64,000 nucleotides of DNA from Novosphingobium sp. B 225 (GTDB lineage: Bacteria > Pseudomonadota > Alphaproteobacteria > Sphingomonadales > Sphingomonadaceae), in contig NZ_MWLM01000062.1 in assembly GCF_002198665.1 (NCBI RefSeq), positions 21,795 through 85,794 on the forward strand, written 5' to 3'. Both the position numbers and the translations under genes were made by a program. The notes under the pieces are model-generated. The model searched no databases. It saw only the letters and a program-made list of their open reading frames with translations, and was not told where the DNA came from. The stretch's first letter is position 1; each line of letters starts with the position of its first letter. This document shows, piece by piece, positions 18,636-27,005 of this stretch.

Positions 18636-18901
18636 CCCAGACTCTGCGCAAATGCCCCGATGCCTTTGCAGAAACCGAAATCGACGACGAAGTAGTACTG
18701 ATGGACCTGTCCAGCGGCGATTTCTTCTCGATCAAGGACAGCGGGCTGGAAATCTGGAACCTGCTGGATCAGGGGCTGGACCGGGCCAGCCTGCTGGCGC
18801 AGCTGGAACAGGCTTATGGCGTCCCCCGGGCTGAGCTTGCAGGCGATGTCGATGCCTTCCTTGATCAGGTCATGGCTGCCGGGTTTGTCACGGCTGGCTG
18901 A
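18632..18901 (+). CDS. PqqD-like RiPP recognition element (lasso B1)
   Basis: 89 residues with the PqqD fold pattern: three short strands (FAETEIDDEVVLMDLSSGDFFSIKDSG) followed by helices (LEIWNLLDQGL, RASLLAQLEQAYG, LAGDVDAFLDQVMAAGFV). PqqD-like B1 proteins bind the leader of the precursor and present it to the B2 protease and the cyclase. It is coupled to the kinase by ATGA and its 3' end overlaps the B2 frame, as in other split-B lasso clusters. Confidence 0.9.
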   Translation: MTQTLRKCPDAFAETEIDDEVVLMDLSSGDFFSIKDSGLEIWNLLDQGLDRASLLAQLEQAYGVPRAELAGDVDAFLDQVMAAGFVTAG

Positions 18902-19313
18902 AACCTGGCGGGCGCGGCTACGCACAGCAGAGGCCATGGCCGAACTGCTGCGGGCCCGCCGCCTGGTGCTGCGCATTCCGTTCGGCACCTGGCGTGACCG
19001 GCTGGGCCTGTCCGCCAATGCGCCGGCCCGTGACGCTACCGACCCCCAAGTCGCGGCCGCCTGGGCGCTGGCGCGGCACATCGACCGGGCAGCATGGCGC
19101 ATGGGCGGTGAATGGCTGTGTCTGCCCCGCGCAGTAGCCTTGATCGCCATGCTGCGGCGGCGCGAAATTCCCTATGCCTTGCACATCGCCGCCCGCCCCG
19201 AAACCCAGCGCACCGGAACGGACGATCTCCACGCCTGGGTCGATGTCGGTCCGGTGCGGGTAATCGGCGACTTGCCCGGTGAATGGGCCGTGATTTTCCG
19301 GGCACAGGGTTGA
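18846..19313 (+). CDS. Lasso peptide leader protease, transglutaminase-like (B2)
   Basis: About 155 residues; the start is uncertain. ATG 18846 overlaps B1 by 56 bp, and an internal TTG at 18885 would give a shorter protein. The catalytic core is clear: CLPRAVALIAMLRRREIPY (Cys), then DDLHAWVDVG (His) and RVIGD (Asp), the cysteine-protease triad of lasso B proteins. It should cut the leader before ring closure. It lies between B1 and the precursor. Confidence 0.88.
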   Translation: MSMPSLIRSWLPGLSRLAETWRARLRTAEAMAELLRARRLVLRIPFGTWRDRLGLSANAPARDATDPQVAAAWALARHIDRAAWRMGGEWLCLPRAVALIAMLRRREIPYALHIAARPETQRTGTDDLHAWVDVGPVRVIGDLPGEWAVIFRAQG

Positions 19314-19355
19314 ACCCTGAATCGCGGTTTCTCGCGTTCAAGGCGCGCTTCGCAG

Positions 19356-19383
19356 TTGCAAAATAATTTCGAATCTGTAAAAC
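19356..19383 (+). promoter_or_regulatory. Possible sigma-70-type promoter for the precursor gene
   Basis: TTGCAA (19356-19361) and TAAAAC (19378-19383) are separated by 16 bp in an AT-richer stretch between B2 and the precursor, about 65 bp before the GTG. A separate promoter would allow high precursor expression. This rests on a motif match only. Confidence 0.35.
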
Positions 19384-19449
19384 TACGGTCAAGAACGCTT
19401 AGCAAGGTGAGGTCGCGGCACCTTTCGGCAGAACTTTAGGAGTTTCGTT

Positions 19450-19593
19450 GTGACCAAGCAGACCAAGACCTGGACCAAGCCCGCCCTTACCCGCCTGGGC
19501 CAGATTGCCAATGTCGCAGGGACGCAGACCGGCACCTGCCAGGGCACCAATGGTGGCGGCAACTGCCCTGGTCCGGACGTCGGGTTCTCCTGA
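19450..19593 (+). CDS. Lasso-type RiPP precursor peptide, 47 residues
   Basis: Short GTG-started gene with AGGAG 8 bp upstream. The leader carries the lasso-type recognition pattern in W8..P11.L13...G17 (WTKPALTRLG), where Trp replaces the usual Tyr. The C-terminal half is Gly/Thr/Asn-rich with Cys30 and Cys39, and ends VGFS. The only acidic residue is Asp43. A classical 7-9 residue macrolactam would therefore need Gly37, Gly36 or Gly35 as residue 1. Gly35 also places Thr33 at the conserved -2 position. The predicted core would be 13 residues (Gly35-Ser47) with a 4-residue tail. A different core or cross-link cannot be excluded. Confidence 0.8.
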   Translation: MTKQTKTWTKPALTRLGQIANVAGTQTGTCQGTNGGGNCPGPDVGFS

Positions 19594-19624
19594 TTATTGC
19601 GCGTCGGGGTTAGCGCTCCGGTAG

Positions 19625-19654
19625 CCCGGCCGGGCGATTTCCCGGTCGGGATTT
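19625..19654 (+). terminator. Stem-loop attenuator after the precursor gene
   Basis: CCCGGCCGGG (19625-19634) pairs over 10 bp, with one G-U wobble, with CCCGGTCGGG (19641-19650) around a 6-base loop, followed by ATTTAA. It sits 31 bp after the precursor stop and 10 bp before the cyclase start. It may end most transcripts after the precursor, or protect its mRNA, giving excess precursor over enzymes. Confidence 0.5.
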
Positions 19655-19663
19655 AAGGCCATC

Positions 19664-21565
19664 ATGTTCTTTTTTGCGCGCAGAGCGGGCAGCGATTGTG
19701 AATTCGCGCCCGAACGGGCGGCGCAATCACTCGGCCTGTTTGCAGGGCACGCAGCCGATTCCTGCCGGATCGGGCAGGACTACTTCGCAGAACTCCCCTC
19801 ACCGCGCGCATCGGCGCGAAAGGGCTGGCGGGTTGCCCGCACACCGGCAGGAACCGCAGTGTTGCTGGCCGGCATTATCGACAATCTGACCGAACTGGCC
19901 GCGGAACTTGGCTGCGAACGCACAGCTGAGGCGGTGTTCGGTGCTGCGGTTGAACGCTGGGGCGACAATGCCGACCGCCGGATCGTGGGCGAATATTCCG
20001 CGCTGGCAGTCTTGCCCGATGGCCGGGTGCGGATGTCACGCAGTCCCTGGTCCGGATTGCCGCTGTTTTTCCACTACAGCCCCGGCGGGATACTGGCCTG
20101 CCCGATCCCGCGTCCGTTGTTCGCGGCCGGACTGCCCAAGCGGCTCAGACCCGGCCTGATCGAGGACATGCTGGCTTTCGAGCGGGTTGACGATGCCCGG
20201 TCCCGGTTTGAAGGAATCGAACAGGTGCGCGGCGGCACCGTCGTGACCTTTGCCGGGGAACAACGCTCTACCTTCCAGTTCTATGACGCCGCCGCGATCA
20301 GCCCGGTCCGGTTTCGCCGCGACGCAGATTATGTCGAGGCTGCGACGGCAATGCTGGGCGAAGCGGTGGGCAAATGCCTCGCGCTGGCCACCAAACCTGC
20401 CGTAACGCTGTCTGGCGGGCTCGATTCCTCCCTGGTCTGCGACGAAATGCTGCGCCAGATGCCCGCAGGGAAACGGCTGACCAGCATTACATTCGTTCCG
20501 CACCAGGAATGGGGCGGCGAAGTGATGCCCCATCTGTTCGGGGACGATGGCCCCTATGTCCGGCGTTTCGCCGAAAGGCGGGAAGGGCTCGACCCGATCT
20601 TCGTCGACAATGCCGATCTGGGGCCCGATAGCTTCGCGGCGGAACGCATGCTGGCGTCCGATAGCGAGGTTATCAACCTGGGCATCAGCTTCGTCCATTT
20701 CGGCCTGAACCAGGCCGCCCGCGATGCCGGGTGCGATTGGCTGTTCTGGGGCAATTTGGGCAATCAGACGATCAGCGGCGAAGCCCCCTGGGCCCCGGCA
20801 ACCCTGTTCAGGCAGCTGCAGTGGGGCGAAGTCTGGCGGCTGGCTCGCACCCGGCTGGATGACACCCGGCCGATGTGGCGGCGCTTCATCGCCACCGGGC
20901 TGATGCCCAACCTGCCGGCAGCCTGGCGCGAGAGAATCCGCGACCTGACCCCGGGAACCGCGCGGCCGCAGATCTTTGCCAACCCCTACCTCAAGCCCGG
21001 CAGCGCGATTGGCGAAAAGCTGGCGGAGCGCCATCTGGCCCGCAGCGCCTTCAGCATCGATTTCCTCCATTCGCGCGAACGGTTTGCCGAAACCCTGTTC
21101 GATTCGATGGCGATCGGCGGCGAAACGGCCCTGGGCATGCAGCAGGTATTCGGCCTGCGCGGCCGTGATGTGCTGGCCTATCGTCCGCTGATCGAACTGT
21201 GTCTGGGCATGCCCGACAACCAGTTCGTGCGGGGCGGAGAACGGCGCCTGCTGGCCCGCCGCATGGCGGTGGGCAGACTGCCAGAAGCGCAACGCACCGA
21301 ACGGCGGCACGGCGATCATGTGCCCGATTGGCATGTCCGGATGACCCGCCAGTTGCCCCAGCTGCGCCGCGAGATCGAGCGGGTGGCCGATCACCCCGAA
21401 CTGGGGGCGCTGGTCGATACCGACAGCATGCTGCGCGATCTTGATAACTGGCCCGACACGTCGCCGGCCGACCTTGCCACGATCACCCGGCTGCGATTCG
21501 CCATTCCGGCGGTTTTCGCGGTGCGGCGCTATGCCGACTACATTTCCGGGCGAAATGCCGCATGA
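19664..21565 (+). CDS. Lasso cyclase, asparagine synthetase-like (C protein)
   Basis: 633 residues. The N-terminal 200 resemble the glutaminase domain of asparagine synthetase B but begin MFFFARRAG with no catalytic Cys2, as usual in lasso cyclases. The ATP pyrophosphatase loop SGGLDSS is at about 250-256. The enzyme should adenylate an Asp or Glu side chain and close the macrolactam with the N-terminal amine of the core. The stop overlaps the exporter start by ATGA. Confidence 0.9.
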   Translation: MFFFARRAGSDCEFAPERAAQSLGLFAGHAADSCRIGQDYFAELPSPRASARKGWRVARTPAGTAVLLAGIIDNLTELAAELGCERTAEAVFGAAVERWGDNADRRIVGEYSALAVLPDGRVRMSRSPWSGLPLFFHYSPGGILACPIPRPLFAAGLPKRLRPGLIEDMLAFERVDDARSRFEGIEQVRGGTVVTFAGEQRSTFQFYDAAAISPVRFRRDADYVEAATAMLGEAVGKCLALATKPAVTLSGGLDSSLVCDEMLRQMPAGKRLTSITFVPHQEWGGEVMPHLFGDDGPYVRRFAERREGLDPIFVDNADLGPDSFAAERMLASDSEVINLGISFVHFGLNQAARDAGCDWLFWGNLGNQTISGEAPWAPATLFRQLQWGEVWRLARTRLDDTRPMWRRFIATGLMPNLPAAWRERIRDLTPGTARPQIFANPYLKPGSAIGEKLAERHLARSAFSIDFLHSRERFAETLFDSMAIGGETALGMQQVFGLRGRDVLAYRPLIELCLGMPDNQFVRGGERRLLARRMAVGRLPEAQRTERRHGDHVPDWHVRMTRQLPQLRREIERVADHPELGALVDTDSMLRDLDNWPDTSPADLATITRLRFAIPAVFAVRRYADYISGRNAA

Positions 21566-23238
21566 GCAACCGGGTGCGCCTGTTCGAACCTGCCCTGCAT
21601 GGTTGGAAGGCCGCGCGGGTCGCCGCACTGATGGTGCTGGGCGCCGTGACCGAGGGCCTGGGCCTGGTCCTGCTGGTGCCCTTGCTGGCGATCCTGGGGC
21701 CGGGGCCCGCGGGGGGGCTGGCCCAATGGCTGGGAACGATCGGCATTCCGCTGACGCTGGGGCCGGTGCTGGGCCTGTTCCTTGCGCTGATCCTGCTGCG
21801 GGTGCTGATCAATCATGCCCGGCAGATGGCCGCGATGCAGCTGGAACTGGCGCTGGTCGGCCGCTTGCGATCAAGGGCCTGGCAGGCGTTGCTGCTGTGT
21901 GACTGGCGCGTTGCGATGGGGTTGAGCCGGGGCAGGGCAACCAACATTCTGGCGGGTCAGGTCAATCAGGCCGGATACATCGTCAATCAGGCCCTGACCG
22001 CGCTGGCAACCTTCATGACCCTGCTGGGGGTTGGTCTGGCGGCGCTGGCGATTTCATGGCGGCTGGCCCTGGCCGGCCTGATCGGGGGGGCGCTGGTGCT
22101 GCTCGCCTACCGCGGCTTGCGCCGTCGCGCCGCACGGCTGGGTGAGAGCATGAGCCAGACCTATGGCCGGGTCCTCACCCGGCTGGACGAAGGGCTGCAA
22201 TCCCTGCGCGTGATCAAGAGCCTGGGGAGCGAGGCCCGCGCCATCGCTGAGCTGAACGCTGACTTCGCCGGGCTGGAAGCCGGGCAGATCGAGTTTCAGC
22301 GCGGGCTGAGCACCAGCCGGGCGATCTTGCAGCTGGGCGGAGCCATGACACTGGCCGCGCTGGTCTGGGTCGCGGTGGAACGCTGGCACATGGCGATGTC
22401 CGCCCTGCTGCCGATGATCGCCCTGTTCGCGCGGAGCCTGCCACTGCTGGAAGCCTTGCAGCAATCGCTGCTGGTCTGGGCCAATGGCCGCCCGGCGATC
22501 AACCAGGCGCTTGACCTGATTGGGCAGGCAGAGGCGGCGCGGGAACCCGATGCGGATCATGTTGCCCCGCCGCAACTGCGATCGGCGATCAGTCTGGATG
22601 GCGTCGGCCTGCATTTCACCGGGCAGAACGAGGCCGCACTGACCGGGATCAACCTGAGCCTGCCGGCGGGCAGCATGACCGCGCTGATCGGCCCGTCGGG
22701 CGCAGGCAAGAGCACTCTGGCAGATCTGCTTGGCGGGCTGCTTTCACCCGATACGGGCACGATCGCGGTTGACGGTCAGGACCTGGATCCGGTGCTGCGC
22801 CGCGCCTGGCGCAGCCGGGTCGCTTATGTTCAGCAAGACCCGGTGCTGCTGACCGCGACGGTGCGCGACAACCTGCTCTGGGCCGCGCCCACAGCGGACA
22901 ATGCCCGGCTGGAGGCCGCGCTGCGCGATGCGGCGGCCGACTTTGTCCTGGCGCTGCCACAGGGCCTCGACACCATGCTGGGCGATGGCGGGCGGCGGCT
23001 GTCGGGCGGAGAGCGCCAGCGCCTGATGCTGGCCCGCGCGCTGCTGCGCGATCCGGCCCTGCTGATTCTGGACGAAGCCACCAGCGCGCTTGATGCGGCG
23101 AACGAAGCGCTGATCGCGCAGGCCATCGCGCGGCTGAAGGGGCGCCTGACGATCCTCATCATCGGCCATCATGGCGCGCTGGCCGCGCTGGCTGACCGGC
23201 AGGTGTGCCTTGATGCGGGGCGAATTTCGGGTAGCTGA
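21562..23238 (+). CDS. ABC exporter of the lasso peptide cluster (D protein)
   Basis: 558 residues, a fused half-transporter. The N-terminal membrane domain (about 1-320) has five to six hydrophobic helices. The nucleotide-binding domain has Walker A IGPSGAGKST near 376-385, signature LSGGERQRL near 479 and Walker B LLILDEATSALD near 500. No C39 peptidase domain is present, consistent with leader removal by B2. It is predicted to export the mature peptide and give self-immunity. No isopeptidase or TonB receptor gene is nearby, unlike the caulosegnin/astexin-type clusters common in this order. Confidence 0.93.
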   Translation: MSNRVRLFEPALHGWKAARVAALMVLGAVTEGLGLVLLVPLLAILGPGPAGGLAQWLGTIGIPLTLGPVLGLFLALILLRVLINHARQMAAMQLELALVGRLRSRAWQALLLCDWRVAMGLSRGRATNILAGQVNQAGYIVNQALTALATFMTLLGVGLAALAISWRLALAGLIGGALVLLAYRGLRRRAARLGESMSQTYGRVLTRLDEGLQSLRVIKSLGSEARAIAELNADFAGLEAGQIEFQRGLSTSRAILQLGGAMTLAALVWVAVERWHMAMSALLPMIALFARSLPLLEALQQSLLVWANGRPAINQALDLIGQAEAAREPDADHVAPPQLRSAISLDGVGLHFTGQNEAALTGINLSLPAGSMTALIGPSGAGKSTLADLLGGLLSPDTGTIAVDGQDLDPVLRRAWRSRVAYVQQDPVLLTATVRDNLLWAAPTADNARLEAALRDAAADFVLALPQGLDTMLGDGGRRLSGGERQRLMLARALLRDPALLILDEATSALDAANEALIAQAIARLKGRLTILIIGHHGALAALADRQVCLDAGRISGS

Positions 23239-23404
23239 ACGCCGCAACTTGCGAGCGATCCCATTTCCGCCCAATTCAGACCATATTAAGCGCGCGAATC
23301 GCATTGAGGGGGCAAGAGGGCCGCAAGGCCGTGGGTGTTGGAGCCAGCAAGGGGGAGCGTCCCCGCAAGGTTTTGAGCCGTTTTCCAGACAGGATTGAGT
23401 GACG

Positions 23405-23923
23405 ATGATGAAGCTGAAATCCGCGCGCGCGCTGGTCGCGCTGACCGTCTCATTGGTGCTGGGCACCGCCGCGATTGGCACTGCTGCAGTCCATGCGGCC
23501 CCGCCCGCACTCGCCGCCGCGCCGCCGGCCGGCTGCACCGGGCCGGCCAGTCAGACCTGGCTCAACGTAGTGGTAGACGGCGTGCGCAGCGGCAATGGCC
23601 TGGTTGCCGTGACACTGTATGCCGATAATTCCAGCAAATTCCTGGTCCGCCATGGCTCGCTCTACGTCGGCCGGGTCGATGCCCAGTCCGGAACCACGCG
23701 GGCCTGCATCTTTGTGCCCAAACCGGGGGTCTATGCCCTGGCGCTGTACCATGACGAGAACGCCAACAAGGGCTTTGATCGCACCAGTCTGGGCCTGCCA
23801 GCCGAAGGCTTCGGTTTTTCGAACAACCCGGCGACACTGGCCGGGCTGCCGACCTTCAGTTCGGTGCGATTGAACGTGCCCAAGACCGGGCTGACCGCCC
23901 GGGTGCACATGAAATATCCGTAA
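23405..23923 (+). CDS. Exported DUF2141 protein
   Basis: 172 residues with a long signal peptide (hydrophobic 10-30, cleavage near AAVHA). The DUF2141 core is clear: LNVVVDGVRSGNGLVAVTLY, then CIFVPKPGVYALALYHDENANKGFDRT and GFGFSNNP. DUF2141 proteins are secreted beta-sandwich proteins of unknown function. An ATG three bases later or a GTG at 23399 are alternative starts; AGGA lies about 12 bp upstream. It follows the exporter after 166 bp and probably is not part of the lasso cluster. Confidence 0.85.
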   Translation: MMKLKSARALVALTVSLVLGTAAIGTAAVHAAPPALAAAPPAGCTGPASQTWLNVVVDGVRSGNGLVAVTLYADNSSKFLVRHGSLYVGRVDAQSGTTRACIFVPKPGVYALALYHDENANKGFDRTSLGLPAEGFGFSNNPATLAGLPTFSSVRLNVPKTGLTARVHMKYP

Positions 23924-23932
23924 GAGCCAGGC

Positions 23933-24679
23933 TCAGCCTCTGACTTCCCCATAAATTTCCGCCAGCTGGGCCGGGGCCTGTTCCTCGGCGAGCTGGTGGA
24001 AGCGGGGTTCGTCGACGTCGAGCCACCAGGCTCCGCCGATTTCCCAGGTAGCGGCGCGGCCTGCGTCGGCCAGGCGCTGCATGCCTTCCGACAGGCTGCC
24101 CGCATGCCCGGCAGCGATCGCGGCCTCGATTGCCCGCGCCAGTTCGGGCGTGGCAAGGAAGGCTCCGCAATCAACTGCATCATATTCCGGGATGGTCTTG
24201 CCGATCGCGCGGATGAATTGCCGCTCATCGCGCAGCACCCAGGTCGCATCGTCGGGATCGACCAGCGGGTTGTCGCAGCGCGTGTCGACCGCCAAAGTCA
24301 CCCCGCGATCCGCGCCGCCCTGCTGTGCCAGCCCTTGCAGGATCGGGGCCGAAAAGATGTGGTCCGACATCATCAGCAGATAGTTGCCCGCGATTACGCT
24401 GGCCCCGGCCATCACTGACCAGCCGTTGGGTTTGGTCCAGTCTTCAACACGCTGCGCGACCACGGGAATGCCGATCCGGTCGGCAAGACCGGGCAGGAAA
24501 GCCTCGATCCGTTCCGCCTCATGCCCGGTGACGACCACCACCCGCTCCACCCCCGCCGCGCGGGCCTGGCGTGCGCCCAGTTCGAGCAAGGGAATCCCGG
24601 CGATCGGGGTCAGCGGTTTGGAATCCGACAGATCGCGCAAACGGCTGCCGAACCCGGCGGCGATGATCAGGGCGTCCAT
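23933..24679 (-). CDS. Sugar/inositol-phosphate nucleotidyltransferase
   Basis: 248 residues, NTP-transferase fold. The N-terminal nucleotide loop AAGFGSRL (7-14) and the lysine of DSKPLTPIAGIPLLE are intact. Further on are VVTGHEAERIEAFLP, an LLMMSDHIF acceptor strand and DAVDCGAFLATPEL. The next genes make inositol phosphate and transfer CDP-alcohols, so CTP:inositol-phosphate cytidylyltransferase is the best guess. Other sugar-phosphate nucleotidyltransferases remain possible. It is downstream of the inositol synthase but separated from it by a hairpin terminator. Confidence 0.78.
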   Translation of the reverse strand: MDALIIAAGFGSRLRDLSDSKPLTPIAGIPLLELGARQARAAGVERVVVVTGHEAERIEAFLPGLADRIGIPVVAQRVEDWTKPNGWSVMAGASVIAGNYLLMMSDHIFSAPILQGLAQQGGADRGVTLAVDTRCDNPLVDPDDATWVLRDERQFIRAIGKTIPEYDAVDCGAFLATPELARAIEAAIAAGHAGSLSEGMQRLADAGRAATWEIGGAWWLDVDEPRFHQLAEEQAPAQLAEIYGEVRG

Positions 24680-24695
24680 GGGGAAAAGGCTCCGT

Positions 24696-24739
24696 AAAAA
24701 CGCGAACGGCGCCGGTCAGGGTGAACCGACCGGCGCCGT
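24696..24739 (-). terminator. Rho-independent terminator after inositol-phosphate synthase
   Basis: Perfect 12-bp inverted repeat (ACGGCGCCGGTC at 24706-24717 with GACCGGCGCCGT at 24728-24739) and a 10-base loop. On the minus strand it is followed by TCGCGTTTTTAC. It lies between the synthase stop and the nucleotidyltransferase start and could reduce read-through into the latter. Confidence 0.72.
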
Positions 24740-24760
24740 CACGGCGAAGCAATGCGGGGC

Positions 24761-25861
24761 TTATTCAGCCGCCAGCGGCGCTTCGGTGATGTATTCATCG
24801 ACCATCTGGGCGGCCAGATCGTCGTTGAACTGCTGCGGCGGATGCTTGCAGAAGTAGGCCGAGGGGCCGATCAGCGCCCCGCCTTCGCCGCGTTCCAGCG
24901 CAACCTTGGCGCAGCGGATCGCATCCATGACGCAAGCCGCCGAGTTCGGGCTGTCTTCGACCGACAGGCGCAGTTCCAGTTCCATCGGGACATTGCCCCA
25001 CTGCAGCCCTTCAAGGCGCAGGAAGCACAGCTTGTTGTCCTTCTGCCAGGGAACATAGTCCGACGGGCCGACGTGGATGTTTTCATCCTCAAGCCGTTGG
25101 GCCAGCATGGCCTGCACCGCTTCGGTCTTCGATTCCTTCTTGCTGCCCAGCCGCTGACGATCGAGCATGTTCATGAAATCGGTGTTGCCGCCGGTGTTGA
25201 GCTGATAGGTCCGCTCAACCGTTACGCCGCGGGCGGCGAACAGGCTGGACAGGACGCGGTGGACGATGGTTGCACCGACCTGCGCCTTGATATCGTCACC
25301 CACGATCGGGATATTCTTGTCGCGGAAGCGCTTTTCCCATTCGGGACGGCTGGCGATGAACACCGGCATGCAGTTGACCACGGCAACGCCGGCTTCCAGC
25401 GCGCATTCCATGTAGAATTCGGTGGCTTCCTGCGACCCGACAGGGAGGAAGTTGACCAGCACGTCAGCCTGCGAATCCTTGATCGCGGCAACGATGCGGG
25501 CCTTGTCAGCCTCAGGCTCGTCAGAAACGATGAAGCCCTTTTCACCGACCGTGGTCATGTGTGCGGCAACACCGTCTGACACCTTGCCCATGATCACCTT
25601 GGCGCCGGTGGCCGGCACGTCCTGCTGGAACACCTTGGTGTTGTTGGGCGAGGCGAAAATGGCTTCGGCAATATCCTTGCCAACCTTGCGTGCATCGACG
25701 TCAACGCCAAGCACGAAATCGACATCACCCGCGCCGTATCCACCGATCTTGTCGTGGATCAGGCCCTGCGAGCTGTTGTTCTGGCGATAATAGGCGACGC
25801 CCTGCACCAGCGAGCTGGCGCAGTTGCCCACGCCAATCATGGCGACCTTGATAGGCTTCAT
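24761..25861 (-). CDS. ino1: Inositol-3-phosphate synthase
   Basis: 366 residues of the short actinobacterial/archaeal-like class. It converts glucose 6-phosphate to inositol 3-phosphate using NAD. The Rossmann loop is IGVGNCASSLVQG (9-21); others are DVLVNFLPVGSQEATEFY, GDDIKAQVGATIVHR and NTGGNTDFMNMLD. The start at 25861 has GGAAGGG upstream; the longer frame adds 16 unrelated residues. It sits between a nucleotidyltransferase and a CDP-alcohol phosphatidyltransferase, implying inositol-containing phospholipid synthesis, which is uncommon in Alphaproteobacteria. Confidence 0.95.
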   Translation of the reverse strand: MKPIKVAMIGVGNCASSLVQGVAYYRQNNSSQGLIHDKIGGYGAGDVDFVLGVDVDARKVGKDIAEAIFASPNNTKVFQQDVPATGAKVIMGKVSDGVAAHMTTVGEKGFIVSDEPEADKARIVAAIKDSQADVLVNFLPVGSQEATEFYMECALEAGVAVVNCMPVFIASRPEWEKRFRDKNIPIVGDDIKAQVGATIVHRVLSSLFAARGVTVERTYQLNTGGNTDFMNMLDRQRLGSKKESKTEAVQAMLAQRLEDENIHVGPSDYVPWQKDNKLCFLRLEGLQWGNVPMELELRLSVEDSPNSAACVMDAIRCAKVALERGEGGALIGPSAYFCKHPPQQFNDDLAAQMVDEYITEAPLAAE

Positions 25862-25955
25862 TATGGTTCGATCCCTTCCGAACGAAACAGCGCGGTTCCG
25901 GTGAAACACGCCTCATTGTGAAATCGCGCGCCAAAAGCAAGTGTTTTAGCGCAGG

Positions 25956-27005
25956 TCAAGCGGGTTCTCGCATCAATACGGTCAGTACGACGACTAACCA
26001 GCACGCTGCGACAACCGCAAATGCATAAAGTGCAAAGGCAGCAAAGCCCGTTGCAATCAGCACGGCACCGGCCAGGGCATAAAAATCCCGCATGGTCAGC
26101 CAGGTCAGCCATTGCTTGATCCTGGATGGACGCTGGCTGAACCGATCCTTGATTGCGTTGAAAGTCATGCCTTCGGCGTTGTTGCGGCTGCGGCGGCCCA
26201 GCACCCACAGCCCCAGCCCCATCGCCGCAAGCCCGCTCGTACCCGCAAGGGCTGCTGTGGTCTGTCCCTGGCAATAGAGATTCCAGGCAACGCCAGCCAC
26301 ACAGGCCAGATTGGTCAGCGCGTCGATCAGCGAATCGATCGCCGCGCCGCGCGGTGAGGATCGAAAGGTTGCCCGGGCAATTTCGCCGTCGACCCCGTCA
26401 AAGATCGAAGCCGCCTGGAACAGCAGTGCCCCGGCCACCAGCCCCTGCGCGGTTCCGGTCAGCAAGGCGGCAGTCATCACCAAGGCGATCAGCGCCGTTC
26501 CGCAAGTGGTGTGCAGCGGTGCAATCCCGGGAAACAGGCGCAGCAGCAAGCGCGTGCAGGCCTGGGAAACCGGCCGATTGACATAACGGGAAACGATCCC
26601 GTCACCCGGCTTGGCCGTGGCACGCACGATCCTTTTCTCCGCTGCGTCGAGCGCATGACACGATAGCGCCTCGGGCATGGGTTCAAGCGCCCCGGCACCA
26701 CTGCCGAGCCGGGGCATTACCGCAAGTTCGGGCACGGAGCCTTCCACCAGCAGCTCTCCCGCGATCACGGGCGTATCGGGGTCCAGCCTGCCGGGCAGCG
26801 CAGCGATGTCACCAAAGCCGACGGCCATGCCCTGACACAGCCGTGCCACTTCACGCTGCAGCACCGCATCCACTGCCAGCAAACCGGGTGCGGCCAGCTC
26901 GGCCCGGTCATGCCCCGCCTGAGCCAGCGCCCGCAGCGCACGCGCGCCAGCAGGCAGGCCCGCCACCATGCGGTGGGCCGCCGCCACGCTGGAAAACAAC
27001 ACCAC
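25956..27005 (-). CDS. CDP-alcohol phosphatidyltransferase with N-terminal extension
   Basis: 349 residues. The C-terminal 200 carry the full CDP-alcohol phosphotransferase motif (D-G-V-D-G-E-I-A-R, eight residues, G, AAI, D, SLI, D) and about five membrane helices. The first 150 residues are soluble and Ala/Gly-rich without a motif I know; part resembles a degenerate nucleotidyltransferase end (DTPVIAGELLVEGSVPELAVM). Next to ino1 it may join CDP-diacylglycerol with inositol phosphate, or CDP-inositol with an alcohol. It is divergent from a second family member. Confidence 0.85.
   Translation of the reverse strand: MVLFSSVAAAHRMVAGLPAGARALRALAQAGHDRAELAAPGLLAVDAVLQREVARLCQGMAVGFGDIAALPGRLDPDTPVIAGELLVEGSVPELAVMPRLGSGAGALEPMPEALSCHALDAAEKRIVRATAKPGDGIVSRYVNRPVSQACTRLLLRLFPGIAPLHTTCGTALIALVMTAALLTGTAQGLVAGALLFQAASIFDGVDGEIARATFRSSPRGAAIDSLIDALTNLACVAGVAWNLYCQGQTTAALAGTSGLAAMGLGLWVLGRRSRNNAEGMTFNAIKDRFSQRPSRIKQWLTWLTMRDFYALAGAVLIATGFAAFALYAFAVVAACWLVVVLTVLMREPA

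Noticed and set aside
19593..19664. A second precursor peptide in the lasso cluster
   Set aside because: Only 70 bp separate the precursor and cyclase, filled by the hairpin; the gap after the exporter also has no leader-like frame.
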